From: Cyclospora cayetanensis
Lineage: Eukaryota > Apicomplexa > Conoidasida > Eucoccidiorida > Eimeriidae
NCBI RefSeq assembly: GCF_002999335.1
Contig: NW_020312192.1
Span: 1 to 64,000, forward strand
DNA: 64,000 nucleotides
Direction: 5' to 3'
The notes under the pieces: generated by a model
What the model was told of the DNA's origin: nothing
Seen by the model: the letters and a program-made list of their open reading frames with translations, nothing else
The model's database searches: none
Shown: one piece after another, positions 13,308-24,731 of the stretch
Layout: each line of letters starts with the position of its first letter
Numbering within the stretch: the first letter of the stretch is position 1
Program-made: the position numbers and the translations under genes

Positions 13308-13546
13308 TCTCTCTTTTTCTTTATCTTTCTCTTTATCTTTCTCTTTCTCTTTCTTTCTTTCTCTTTCTTTCTTTATATTTATCTTTATCTTTCTTTCTTT
13401 CTTTATATTTATCTTTATCTTTCTTTCTTTCTTTATATTTATATTTATCTTTCCTTCTTTCTTTATCTTTCTCTTTATCTTTCCTTCTTTCTTTATCTTT
13501 ATCTTTCTCTTTCTTTCTTTCTTTATCTTTCTCTTTATCTTTCTTT
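13308..13546. repeat. CTTT/ATCTTT pyrimidine repeat
   Basis: About 240 bases of CTTTATCTTTCTTTC-type units in the spacer downstream of the HEAT gene. No coding signal. Confidence 0.9.
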
Positions 13547-14232
13547 CTAAAGGGCAGCCTTACAAAGTCTTGACCACTTCCCTTCCGAATCGGACAGCTC
13601 TCCAAGCAGCACACCGCGAAATCCACTGCAGCCGCAACGGCAATCGCAGCACCAACCGCAAGAGGATTCAGCCGAAGAGGTGCCACAGCACCAGAAAAAG
13701 GCACCAGGAAAGACGAATGAGAGCTCTTTCGCCTGCAGAGAGCAAGTGCAACTCCTCATACCTGGCACGCTTGCAGAGGTGGCGCCTGCGAAGCTCACGG
13801 GAACAGTAAGAGTCGCTTCCCATCCCTTTTTTCGACGCCATGCAGACAGCCTCCCTGGAGCTGCAGCATGGTCTACTTTGCAGCCGGTAGGCGTGCAGCC
13901 GCCTCTGCTGCACTCTGCGAGACATTCTGCGGAAGGCAGCAGGGGAGGATGCTCGAGACGCCTCTTCCAGCAGTCGCTAGGAATGGCGTAGAGGAAGCAT
14001 TCTGAGGAAGCAGCGTCGCTGCCGTCCTTGCTTTCACTGCGTGTGCTCGCAGCATCCCTACTGCACCTGCTGCGTGCGGTGCGCTGTCTCTTTCTTGGAA
14101 GGAAGGGGAAGACACGCTTCTCCACGCATTGCTGCTGCAGACACCTCACCGCAGCAAAAGCCAGCGAGCACGCAAGTAGGCACGCACGCCTTTAGCAGTG
14201 TGGCTTTTGCACTTTAAACCTTCTCTGATCCC

Positions 14233-15281
14233 TCACTGCAGCCGAAACAGCAGCAGCCAACCCAACCGCAGCAGCAGGAGTGGCAAGGCGAGAATTCTCA
14301 CCGACAGAGCATCACGATCCGCTGAGTAGTCTGTGCCTGGTGCCGCCTCTACAGCCGTGCAGGCTCCAAGGCGAACTTGGGAAAGAAGGCTGCAATGGCT
14401 GCTGGCAGTTACAGCCTTCAACAGTCCAGACGGGTGGGAAGCAGCAGCTGCTGCTGCAGCAGCTATTGCTGCTGCTGCTGCTGCTCTGCTGCGTGGTGCT
14501 GGCGCTGCAGCAGCAGCAGCAGCAGCAGGTGCCCGCAGGGGAGAAGTGTGGCGGGCACACACAAACAGCGGCTTCGTCTGCTGTTGCTGCATGCAGATCG
14601 ACACTTTCAAGAAGATCGTGACACCCCCGCTGCAGCAGAGAACAAGTGGGTTTGGATACATCTCGAAGACACACATTCCCACGAGGCTGCTGCTGCCGTC
14701 CGAAGAAGTACAGCCAGCAATCCCAACTGCCGCTTGTTTTGCTGCCCCTGTGGCAGGCAGCAGCGCCGCAGAGCTGCTGTCTTGACTAGCTGCAGCCAAC
14801 ATGGTTGCAGCTAGCTGAGCACGCCACTTAACGCCCTCGACATGAACGCGTCTCTGCAGCTGCTGCTGCATGGGAAGCTCACACGAAGCTGCACAGCCGT
14901 CTTGCGCTGCTGTGGTACTCGACGCTTCTTGCTGCAAGAACGCTGCAAAGGGTGGAAGAGCTGCTGAAGTGACCAAGCTGTCTAAATGCAGCTCCTGCTG
15001 CTGCGATGGCAACAGCTGCAGCAGCTGCCAGTGTGGCAACAGTCCCCCCGGCTGCACGGGCAAGTGCTCCGCATGCAGCAACGCGTTCGCAGAAAGTGCC
15101 TGCATGCGTGCCCCTAAAACTGCTGTCTGATGGGGAGCAATCTCCTCTGCGGCAGAGGCTGCTGCTGCCGCTGCTGTTGCTGCCGCTGCTGCTGCTGCTG
15201 CTGCTGCTGTTGCATGTACTCCCGCAGCAGCAGCGCTTGTAAGGCGGCTCCTGGAAGTGCCTGTGGCTGTTTCGCTTGGCA

Positions 15282-15313
<32 letters not shown>

Positions 15314-18300
15314 GCTGGCGTGAGGCATGCATCCAAATGCAGCAGCGCAAGGGATGCATGCATGCGCGCTGCTGCACGAAAGACGACACGGGGTTGTAGA
15401 AGGCGCAGCAGCAGACGCAGACGGGGTGGTCGGCAGTCGAGCTGCGTTTGAGATGCTGCAGGCAAACCAGTGGTGCTGCTGCTGCTGCTGCTGCTACCCC
15501 GTTCCGCGGCAGCTGCTGCAGTGTCATCTTCGTCCTCCGCTGCAGACGCTGTGCTGCGTCGCACGTGGAGGGTAGCAGCCGCAGCAGCAGCAGCAGTAAA
15601 ACGCGCTGCTGCACCTGCAGCAAGGGGGTCTGCAGCAGCGCGAAGCTGCTGCAGACGCCACACCGCAGCAAGATCTACCTCACTTGGCATCCAAAGCAGC
15701 ACTGCCGCGGAGTCGCGAACATGCGCCATGCCTTTGCGCACAGTGGCAAGTGCAGAAGCAACGTCTTCCCCTGACACTCCCCCAGAAGCAGTGGGTGCAG
15801 CGGCTGTGTCCTCTAAACGCCCTCCTGCTGCAGTTGCTGCAGTTGCTGTTGCTGCAATTGCTGATGCTGCAGTTGATGCTGACAATGCTCTCTCTGCAAC
15901 GTCTTCCTTAGATGAAACAGCTAAGGCAGGAGCAGAGGCTGCCACTGCCACTGGCGCTGCAGTCACCCTTCCCGCATCAGATGGATACACACAAGGCCGC
16001 TTCCATTGCTGCAGTTGCTGCTGCTGTTGCTGCTGCTGTTGCTGCTGCTGTTGCTGCTGCTGTTGCTCTGCAGTTTCTGACCCCCGTGGCAACGAGTAGT
16101 AGTCTGTGCGACTGCCCTTCCGCTTTGCCTGATACTCTCGAACTCCACCCCCAGCCTGTGCGTGTTGGTGTGTATACTCCACGCCAGACGCCCCACACAT
16201 GTGCAATGCGCACAGCAAGGGGTCTGTAATCCACACTTCGCGAAGTCTCTTTGATGTAACCCTGCCAACGCTACTGCTGCTTGTACTGCTGCTGCTGGCA
16301 ATGTTGCTTGTTGTACTGCTGCTGCTGGCAATGTTGCATTTACTGCTGCTGCTAGCAATGTTGCATTTACTGCTGCTGCTAGCAATGTTGCATTTACTGC
16401 TGCTGCTGGCAACGCTGCATTTACTGCTGCTGCTTCCCCCCGCCAGTACAGAACCTCTACAAAGGGCAGCAGCCCTTCGAAGAGTTTGCAGTAGGCTTGT
16501 GTAGCGACAAGGAATTTCTTGGTGGAGAAGATGCCACGCTTCAGGAGTGTCGAGCCAAGTTCCCGAGCAGATTTTGCAGTTGCTGCTGCAGCAGTTTTCG
16601 CTAATTCCACCGCTGCAGTCGCAGCAGACGTCGCTTAGGTGCATCCACAGCCCGTCAGCCAAGGCAACGGCGTTCAGGGGAGCGCCATGCCCGCCATCTG
16701 CACGAGCGGCGCTGCCTCTGTTGCTGCTGCTGCTGCTGCTGTCGCTGGCGTTGCTGCAGACGCCAGACCTGGCTGCAGCGGGGAGGAAGCACGAGGGATC
16801 CGCCACGCCTCCTGGAGCAGCAACGCGAGCAGACGAGGAAATCCGCGGGAATAGAAGGGTCCTCGAGTGAGGCTTCCGCCTCTGCCCCTCCCCCCTCGCT
16901 CCTCGCCTCAGGTGCTCGGAGCGAGCCAAGAGACCTCTTTGCGCAGCTAGCGTCAGCGCGATGAGGCAGAGGTTGTCTTGCAGCGCCTCGCGGAGCTCAG
17001 GGAAATGCAGCAGCAGCGCCTCCTGCCGCTGCAGCACATCCAAGGGCAGAACGGCAGCAGCACGAGCACTCCAGCCCACGCGCGTGGCTTCCAGCGCGGC
17101 GAAAGCTCTCAGCTGCAGCAGCAACTGGTGCTGCTGCTGCTGCAGGAAGAAGAAGAGGCGGTGCTGCTGCTGGTCGAGCGCGAAGCTGCTGGAGGAGCGC
17201 CTGCCGCCGAGCGTCGCTGAAGCGGAAAAGGTCTCTTTTCCTAAGGCCAAAAAGGCCTCTACTGCCGCGGAAGCCTTCGCTGCCTTCGCGGCTGCAGCGC
17301 TAGCCAGCTGCTGCAGCGAGGCGGCGTTCGGAGGCGCAGCGACGCACAGATGCAGCAGCGTTTCGCGCAGGTTGAGGGCGCCCAGAGGCTCCAGACGCAC
17401 AGCCGACCGTCCGTGCGGATCCGCCAAGACTCGAAACGCCGCTTGGCGCGCGGCAGGGGGGTACAGACGAGCAATCCTGGCTATGCAAGTCAACACGCAG
17501 GCAGCCGGCCCCCCCCCCCTGCCGTCCGTGCAGCAGCAGCTGCTGCTGCTGCCGCTCGAGGCAGGCAGCAGCAGCAGCAACCCCTGCAAGGCTGCCTTCG
17601 CGGCTCTTGCATTGTGGACGCTGCAGCAGCCTAGCATCTGCAGGAGCAGCTGCCGCGTCGCTTTGCTGCGCTCGTGCAACAGAGGCGCCACAGCGCGTCG
17701 AAGAGATCCATCACGCAAGGCAGACACGCGAGACAGTTCTACAGCCGCGGCTGCCACCATCCGCTGCACCTGCAGAGCCGGATCGCCGATGAGATCCCAC
17801 AGGAAGGACTGCAGCAGCAGCGAAAGCTTGCTGCAGTCTCCCCGCTGCCGCAGTGCATGCAGCAGCAGGAGCAGCAGCTCGGCAGCCGCGGCTCGCACCG
17901 CTTCCGTCTGATCGTCGAGACGCAACAGCAAGTACCCACTGCACAAAGGCAGGGTAAAAATGCGCTGCAGCTGGAGAGCGCCTAGCTGCTGCAGCTCCAG
18001 CAGCTGCTGCTGCTGCAGCTCCTCCAGAGCAGCCACGGCAGCCCGTCCGCCCCCCCCACGCGCTGCCACCTCTGCAGCAGCGGCAGGCAACGCAAGCTGC
18101 TGCTGCCGCTGCTGCTGCGGAGCAGCTGCCGCAGCAGCGGCACGGAGGGCTGAAGACTGCCGCTGCAGAGACAGCATCGGATTCGAAGAAACTGGCGGAA
18201 AAGACTCCCTCTGCAACGCAGAAAGCATCTCATCCTCCTCAAGGACCCCTGCAGCCGCTAACGGCAACATGCCGTTCAAGGCAGCAACGCGCACAGATGC

Positions 18301-21300
18301 ACAACCGTCCGCTGCAACAACCAGCAGACACACAGACAGACAGACACATGCTCACATGCATACTCACATGCATGCACGTAGCACAGTGTGTATGCATGTG
18401 TGTGCACATACACACATACAACTGCCTTGCCAGCAGGGGCAGGAAGAGACTCCTCAGCACACCCCTTTTTCTTTTGCGAGGCAGGAACAGAGGGAAAAAG
18501 GGAAATACACACATCACATACGCACAACACAAACATACACACACAACACATACACATACAACACATTCATACAATGCATACACATGCAACACATACAAAT
18601 ACACATACAAATACACATACACACAACACATACAAATACACATACAAATACACGTACACATACACATACACATAAATACACATAAATACACATACACATA
18701 AATACACATACACACACACATACACATGCAACACATACACATACAAATACATACACACATACACATACACACATAAATACACATACACACATTCACACAA
18801 CACATACACACAACACACACACATACACACATACACACAACACACACACATCCACACAAAACACATACACCCAATACATACACATACACTGCAGCGGCAA
18901 AGGGGAGAAAAGAGCGATAAAATGGACGTAAACGCACAACTCAAGTATGAAAGCCCCACAGCGCAGACGCGCATGAGAGCAAGACAGCGTTGCTGCATGC
19001 TGCGGAGTTGCTCCACTTGTTGTGACTGCTGCTTTCGCTGCAGCTGCTGCAGCAGTCTGCCGCTTTCCTCTCGAATGCGAGACGCAAGGGCAGCTCCTAA
19101 GGACCAAAGACGCGTCGCTGCAAGACGAGTGGCTGCGTCGGAATGCGTGAGGAGGGCGGAAGCCATCAGGTGTACATACAGCGCCCTCAATGCCTCAACA
19201 ACGTCATTGCATGCGTCTACATCGACTTGCTGCAGCGGCTTGAGAAAAATTCCCCCCCCAACAACAGCGTAAGACGTGAGAGACAGCAGCAGCTGCAAGC
19301 CTTCGTGCTGTGTCACGGGATTATGATCCAAAAGTAACAGAGGCAGCAAACATTGCATTGCGCGCGCTAAGACATGGCATATCCGTCGGCTGCTGCTGCT
19401 GATGCTCCCTGAGGGCAGAACTGCATCAATAGACAGCTGCTGCTGCTGCTGCTGCTGCTGCTGATGCTGCACTGCTCCCTGATGCTGCTGCAAGAATCCA
19501 TCCCCCGCCCTTTGCGCGCCGACAAAAGACAAACGCTGTTGCTGCATAGGCTGTTGCTGCTGCTCCTGCTGCATAGGCTGCTGCTGCTGCATAGGCTTTT
19601 GCTGCTGCTCCTGCTGCATAGGCTGTTGCTGATGTTGCATCCACTGCAAGGGAGGCTGGTGGTGGTGGGGTTGTTGTACTTGCCGCAAATGCGGCTGCTG
19701 ATGCTGCTGCAGAGCTGTTTGGCCGGCTGTTCTCTGCACTGGTGAGAGCTCTGCATTGGAAACATCATCCGCGCAAGCTACCAAAGGAGAGTGCAGGGAA
19801 GGGAGAGTCTGCTGTTGATTCCCTTGCTGCGACTGTGTTCTTTGCTGTACCTTCTGAGGCTGGCATTGCTGCTGCTTCCACGGGGGCAGATCAGAGCACA
19901 CACCGCGCTGCTGCTGTAGATGCTGCTGTTGCAACTGTTGTTGTTGCTGCTGTAGATGCTGCTGTTGCAACTGTTGTTGTTGCTGCTGTAGGTGCTGCTG
20001 TTGCAACTGTTGTTGTTGCTGCTGTTGTTGTACATGCTGGGGGTGTTGTTGTTGCTGCTGCTGTAGATGCTGAAGGTGCTGTTGCTGTTGTAGACGCTGC
20101 TGCGATTGCAGTTGTTCTTGTTGCTGTTGGAGACGCTGCTGCGATTGCTGTTGTTGCTGTTGCTGTTGTAGACGCTGCTGCGATTGCTGTTGTTGCTGCT
20201 GCTGTTGTAGATGCTGCTGCGATTGCTGTTGTTGCTGCTGCTGTTGTAGATGCTGCTGCTGCTGCTGCTGCGCAGGACGGGGATTAAAAGAGGCCGAAGG
20301 TTGCTGCACTTCTAAGAAGCCTGGAGGATTTTCAAATACTCTGTATTTCATGAGCTGCTGCGACTGCTGCTGCTGCTGCTGCTGCTGCACACCATAACGA
20401 CGTGGCGCAGTCTGGAAAATGCCAGGAGGGGAATCAGGATACGCTGGCTGCTGCTGAGGCGGAGTTTGCTGCAAAAAATGTGGGGGTTGCTGCTGTTGAC
20501 GCGGTATAGGCAAGCCTGGAGGAGTCAAAAGCGCGTTTGTGGACAGTTGTTGCTGTTGTTGCTGCTGTTGCTGCTGCTGGTGCTGCTGTCGCTGCTGTTG
20601 TTGCTGCTGTTGTTGTTGCTGCTGGTGCTGCTGGTGCTGCTGGTGCTGCTGGTGCTGCTGTTGTTGTTGCTGCTGGTGCTGCTGATGATGCTGATATATG
20701 TGTCGGCGCTGCTGCAGTGGCTGCTGCGCATGCTGATCAAGAGCGTGATGCAGCAGATGCTGTTGATGCTCTGGGTGCAGCTGTGAAGTCTCCCTCTTCC
20801 GGAGTAGGAGGCCAGGGGGGAAGTGCTGCTGCTGCAGCTGCTGCAATTGCTGCACAGGCGGGGGGGTTGGCTGCAGTTGCTGCGCGAAAAGAGGAGACGT
20901 TTGCTCCCCATGGTGGATCTGCTGCTGCTGAGGCTGCGTGTAAAGGGACTGCAGTGCCAGACGCTGATACTCTTGGCCTTCCCAAGGCAGTTGTTGAGCG
21001 CGTTGCAATTGTTGTTGCTGCTGCTGCTGCAGCTGTTGTTGCTGCTGAAGGCTGCGTGTGGCTGCTGAAGCCTCCTGTTGCTGCTGCGGCGTGTAGGTGA
21101 GGTGTGGCTGCGACGACTGCACCGATGGAAGCGATGGTTGGAGTCTTACGGGCTGGTGCTGTGCCTGCCAGTGCTGCTGCTGCAGTTGTTGTTGTTGCAG
21201 CTGCTGGTGTTGCAGCTGCTGGCGTTGCAGCTGCTGCTGCAGTTGTTGTTGTTGCGCCTGCTGCAGCTGCTGCTGCGTTCGCTGGTGGGGGGGGTGTATG

Positions 21301-21308
21301 CCGTCCAT
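14233..21308 (-). CDS. Giant Gln-rich HEAT/ARM-repeat protein
   Basis: Two exons, 21308-18890 and 18311-14233, join in phase (leftover base plus two) across an intron filled with ACACATAC repeats, giving about 2165 residues. Residues 1 to about 620 are largely poly-Gln with His, Met and Pro. From about residue 645, helical repeats begin (CLLPLLLLDHNPVTQHEGL, then SDAATRLAATRLW) and continue over the splice with ADGCASVRVAALNGMLPLAA, LDDQTEAVRAAAAELLLLL and LIGDPALQVQRMVAAAAVEL, which are typical HEAT units. The second half is low-complexity (Ala, Ser, Gln) with blocks of ordinary sequence and a nine-residue SSSSKCNIA repeat. HEAT scaffolds occur in Integrator subunit 4, condensin and adaptor complexes; INTS4 is the closest impression but is not demonstrated. 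The C-terminus may be wrong if further introns exist below 14800. Confidence 0.7.
16270..16435 (-). repeat. 27-bp in-frame repeat coding SSSSKCNIA
   Basis: Five or so units of about 27 bp within the HEAT gene, each encoding Ser-Ser-Ser-Ser-Lys-Cys-Asn-Ile-Ala or a variant. Inside the low-complexity half of the protein. Confidence 0.8.
18325..18888. repeat. ACACATACA/ACATAAATACACA repeat filling an intron
   Basis: Degenerate CA/TA-rich units spanning almost the whole intron of the HEAT gene (18889-18312). On the sense strand it reads TGTGTATG. The donor (GTGTATGTG) is itself part of the repeat, so the exact exon end is uncertain by one repeat unit. Confidence 0.85.
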
Positions 21309-22394
21309 CGGGAGTCTCGGGAGAGCAGCGAACGCCTCCGTTTGCTGCCAACCCTCGACTTTACGGAGGCCCCTTAGGTGTCGTCCGTACTGCAGCGCAT
21401 ATCTGCGGGGGGAAATGCGCTGAGGCGTTCTTGGAAGGGAGTTTAGGGAGGTGCATGCTCACAGCGCTGCCGCTGCGGCGGTTCTAGTGGCTGCAGCTCC
21501 CTCGCCCATTGTTTGCGGAGAAAGAGCAGAGAAAGAGGTGCTACGGAGTGTCCGCACAGCTTTGCGTTGGTGAGGGGAAAGGCGAAGGGGGGAGAGCCGT
21601 GGCGAGAAGATCGCAAGATCCTTCCGCCTGGTAGCTGCTGGCTGCTTCAGCGGAAGTTTTGCTGCTGTAGCGGAGCTACGCGCTTGTGTGTCGTGACGCA
21701 GGCTTTTCCGAGTGGCAAGGCTTTTTAAAGAGGCACTTTTTTTAAATAAGCGGCAAGAAAGCGTGGACTGTGCGCAAAGCGTCTCCGCTTCCCAGCCCAG
21801 CCTGCCAGGGAGCCTCCCCAGGGGTGGTCGTCTCTGCAGGCAGGCACTATACGTGGAGTCTCCGCTCGACCTGTTGCTCTTCTCGTCGTCCTAACAAATA
21901 TAGAAGAAATAAGGTCGGCAAACTCATGGCCTGGTGAAATACCGCGTGTGAAGAAGCCGCAGCACTCCCTTGTAGAGCCGCACTTCTGCTGAGAGCCGTA
22001 CGAGGAGTCGTTCGTTCTCTCCGGAGGGTCGCCTCCGTCCTCGTCCAGGGCGACAGCGCCTCGCAGCGATTTATCCGGGCCCATTAATTTGGAATTAAGC
22101 CGAAGAGACACCCTTTTGAAACCCCAGAGGAGCTTTCTCCCCGCTAGAATTGGCTGTAAGACCTCCTCGCTAGCCGAGGGGGGTCGACGGAGGGTCACTT
22201 CCGCGATTCTGACGGGCTCGGCGCTGGCGCAAAAACCACACATTCCCTCCCTGAGTGCCACAGGCTCTTCTTTCATGAATTTAGATCAGCACAGCACTTC
22301 CTGGTGTCGAATAAACGGGGGGATCCATCGCGGAGGCGTCGCGTGTGGCTTGCGAATTTCCTGCCCGCCTTCCTACGCCCTCGAGGATCACCGG
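21309..22394. promoter_or_regulatory. Divergent intergenic region between HEAT and PAN genes
   Basis: About 1.1 kb separates the two start codons, which point away from each other, so both promoters must lie here. GC-rich ordinary sequence without simple repeats. No core promoter motif was recognised; the call rests on gene orientation. Confidence 0.5.
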
Positions 22395-24699
22395 ATGGAC
22401 AGAATAAGCGCACCTTCGGCACGCTACCTCCTCCTGAGGATCTTTTCTCCCTCGTCTGCACAGCATCGTGCGCCTCCGAAAACGCAGGGGTTCCGAAAAC
22501 GTGCGCTAAGATTCCCCTGGAGGGGCTTTTGGCTGCGTGTGCTCCTGTCGCCTCTGCCTCTGCTGCTGCTGCTGCTTGCTGCCGCAGCAGCAAGCGGCCT
22601 AGAAGATGAAGAGCCTGCCAGACCAATCTTGCAGCTCTCCCCCTCGGGGCGTTTGTCCAGTCTTTGGGAGAGCCAACAAAAAGCCATAGGTACGTCTGCG
22701 GTGCAGCGCTGCTGCTTCGCCCTCCTCCCTTGCACGACGGCTCGCACATGCTTGCTTGCTCGCTCTGATAGCCGTTGCGCTTGTGCTTGCTGTCTTCGCC
22801 GGCGCCCTTCCTTCCTCTCCGGAAGCAGGGGGGGAATCAAGCGGCGGAGATGCGGACGGACGCGACAGCGAAAAATGCTTCTGGAGGGATATCCGACTCG
22901 GCGTGGGAACCGTTTTCGCCGCAGTGCCCTTTGGAGTGCCTTCTCCAGAGGCCTGCCGCGCGATCTGCAGAGCAGCCGCTCCTCGTTGCAAATACTTTCT
23001 CTACGCCACCAACAAACTGCTGCCTCTAGGAATGCAGGTATGCAGCTGCTCCTGCTGCCTCGGCCGTCAGCTGCATCCACGCGAACTGCTGACGCTGTTT
23101 GGCGTATCCCCTACTTCTACTTCTACCCCCTCAGAGAGCTGCCGCTACAGTCAGTGCTGCTCTCAGTGCTGCTTTTGGTGCTGCTGCAGAGCTCTTGCCA
23201 TTTACTTGCAGCGGCAGAACCTGCTCTGCCGGTGTCTGGAGAGCTGCGACAGTGGCTCGTGCTGGTAGGGGGACCATCAGAGTGCTCGCCGCAACATCCT
23301 GAGCGACCCCTCCAGCTTCTACCTGATGACACGTGTGCGTAGACTGCTGCTGGGGCATCTGATTTCGCTTCTAAACAAACAAAGAAGGCCTCTGCCCTAT
23401 TAAAGCCCAGACGCGTATGGCGTACAAGCGATTATGGCCTTAGAATCGACGGGGGAGAAGGAGGCATTCGTTGCTGCCATAGAGAAGACACCCCCTTCGG
23501 CACTTCTTGTCTTGTTTCGCGCAGGCGTCAGCAGTCAGATCTGCGACACCGCAGGGCTCTTCGGTCTAGGGGGCAGCCGATTCGATCCGTTTTGCGCCAA
23601 AAAAAGCAGCACAAGCGACGACAGCAGCAGCAGCAGAGAGGTGCTCCAGCAGGATACGCCGCTTACCCCTGAAGACAGGCAGTATTTTTGCTCCAAGCAG
23701 CTCATGGGGCTTCCTTGCTGCACTCGATGCGGCGACTCAGACTTCAATCTATGTCCAGGTAGGTGTTCGCTGGCGTCGATGTTGTGTGTGCTGCCGCCAA
23801 CGCTGCAGTCCACATGTGCTAACAGGTGTATGTACCCGTGCATGTACTTGTGTGTGTGCATGTGTGTGTGTGTGTGTGTATGCATGCATGTATATATATA
23901 TATGTTTATTTGTTCGCAAGAGTGTTGTTTGCACACTTCACACCATCGACTGCGCTGCATGTGTATGCCTTGAGAAAGCCACCCTTCATGCCTTGCCCCT
24001 TGCCGCTGAAGGCATGCTTTGGAGCATGCATGCCGTCAAAGACTGTGCCTACTGCTGCTGCTGCTGCTGCTTCTGACACTCTGTGTGTGTGTGTGCTTGC
24101 AGAACAGGCGTGCGGCAGTCCAGGTGTGGATTTCCCTGATGGTGAGGAGCTGGGATTTGTCGCCGGGGGCATCCCTTCTCCTGCCGTCTGCAGACGACTG
24201 TGTCTCGCTGCTTCTGGATGTACGCACTACTTTTTCTGGACCTCTTCCCTCCTGTCAGAGTCTCTTCGGGGGAGTTGCAGCCTCAGGCGCTACCCCAAGC
24301 TTTCTCAGGAGCAGCTGCACGAGCAGCTGCAGCAGCTACATCGGCAGCAGCAACAGCTGAGGGATGAGCGCCGCAAGAAGAAGAGAGAGGCGAGAGAGGC
24401 ACGCAGACGAAAGCGCATGCAAAAGCAGCAGGAAAAGCAGGAGCAGCAGAAGCGACAGCAACGGCAGGAGGAAGAGAACGCGGAGGAGAACAATCTAACT
24501 AACGAAGGGGGGCAGCACCAACCCGAAGAGAACCAGACATGGCGCATGCAGCAGCAACGCCAAGCTCAGCAGGCAGCCACTTCACAGCTGCCGCAAGCAC
24601 CATCACAGCAGCAAAAATATCATCAGCATCGCGAGAAGTCACAGGACGTCAATAGTCGAGATGCTGCAGCGCCAGAAGCAGAACCCCTACAGGTCAATC

Positions 24700-24731
<32 letters not shown>

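Larger units (their letters stand above)
10331..14232. other. Spacer without a supported gene
   Basis: Between the start of the Sel1-repeat gene and the end of the HEAT gene. It holds ACACATACACGCATAC repeats (about 11305-11488), a GA/AAGAAAG tract (12356-12455) and a CTTT/ATCTTT tract (13308-13546). A minus-strand open stretch at 14149-13547 (about 200 residues, not repeat-driven) could be a further 3' exon of the HEAT gene, but no phase-matched join was found. Short hydrophobic plus-strand reading frames near 10876-11064 and 11487-11717 are unsupported. Confidence 0.5.

Noticed and set aside
13547..14149. Minus-strand open stretch of 200 codons after the HEAT gene stop
   Set aside because: Plausible as a further exon, but no phase-matched junction to the HEAT gene was found and no domain was recognised, so it was not called.
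20537..21100. Plus-strand Ala/Val-rich stretch opposite the poly-Gln region
   Set aside because: Shadow of CAG/CTG repeats; the minus-strand frame runs directly into HEAT units in the same exon.
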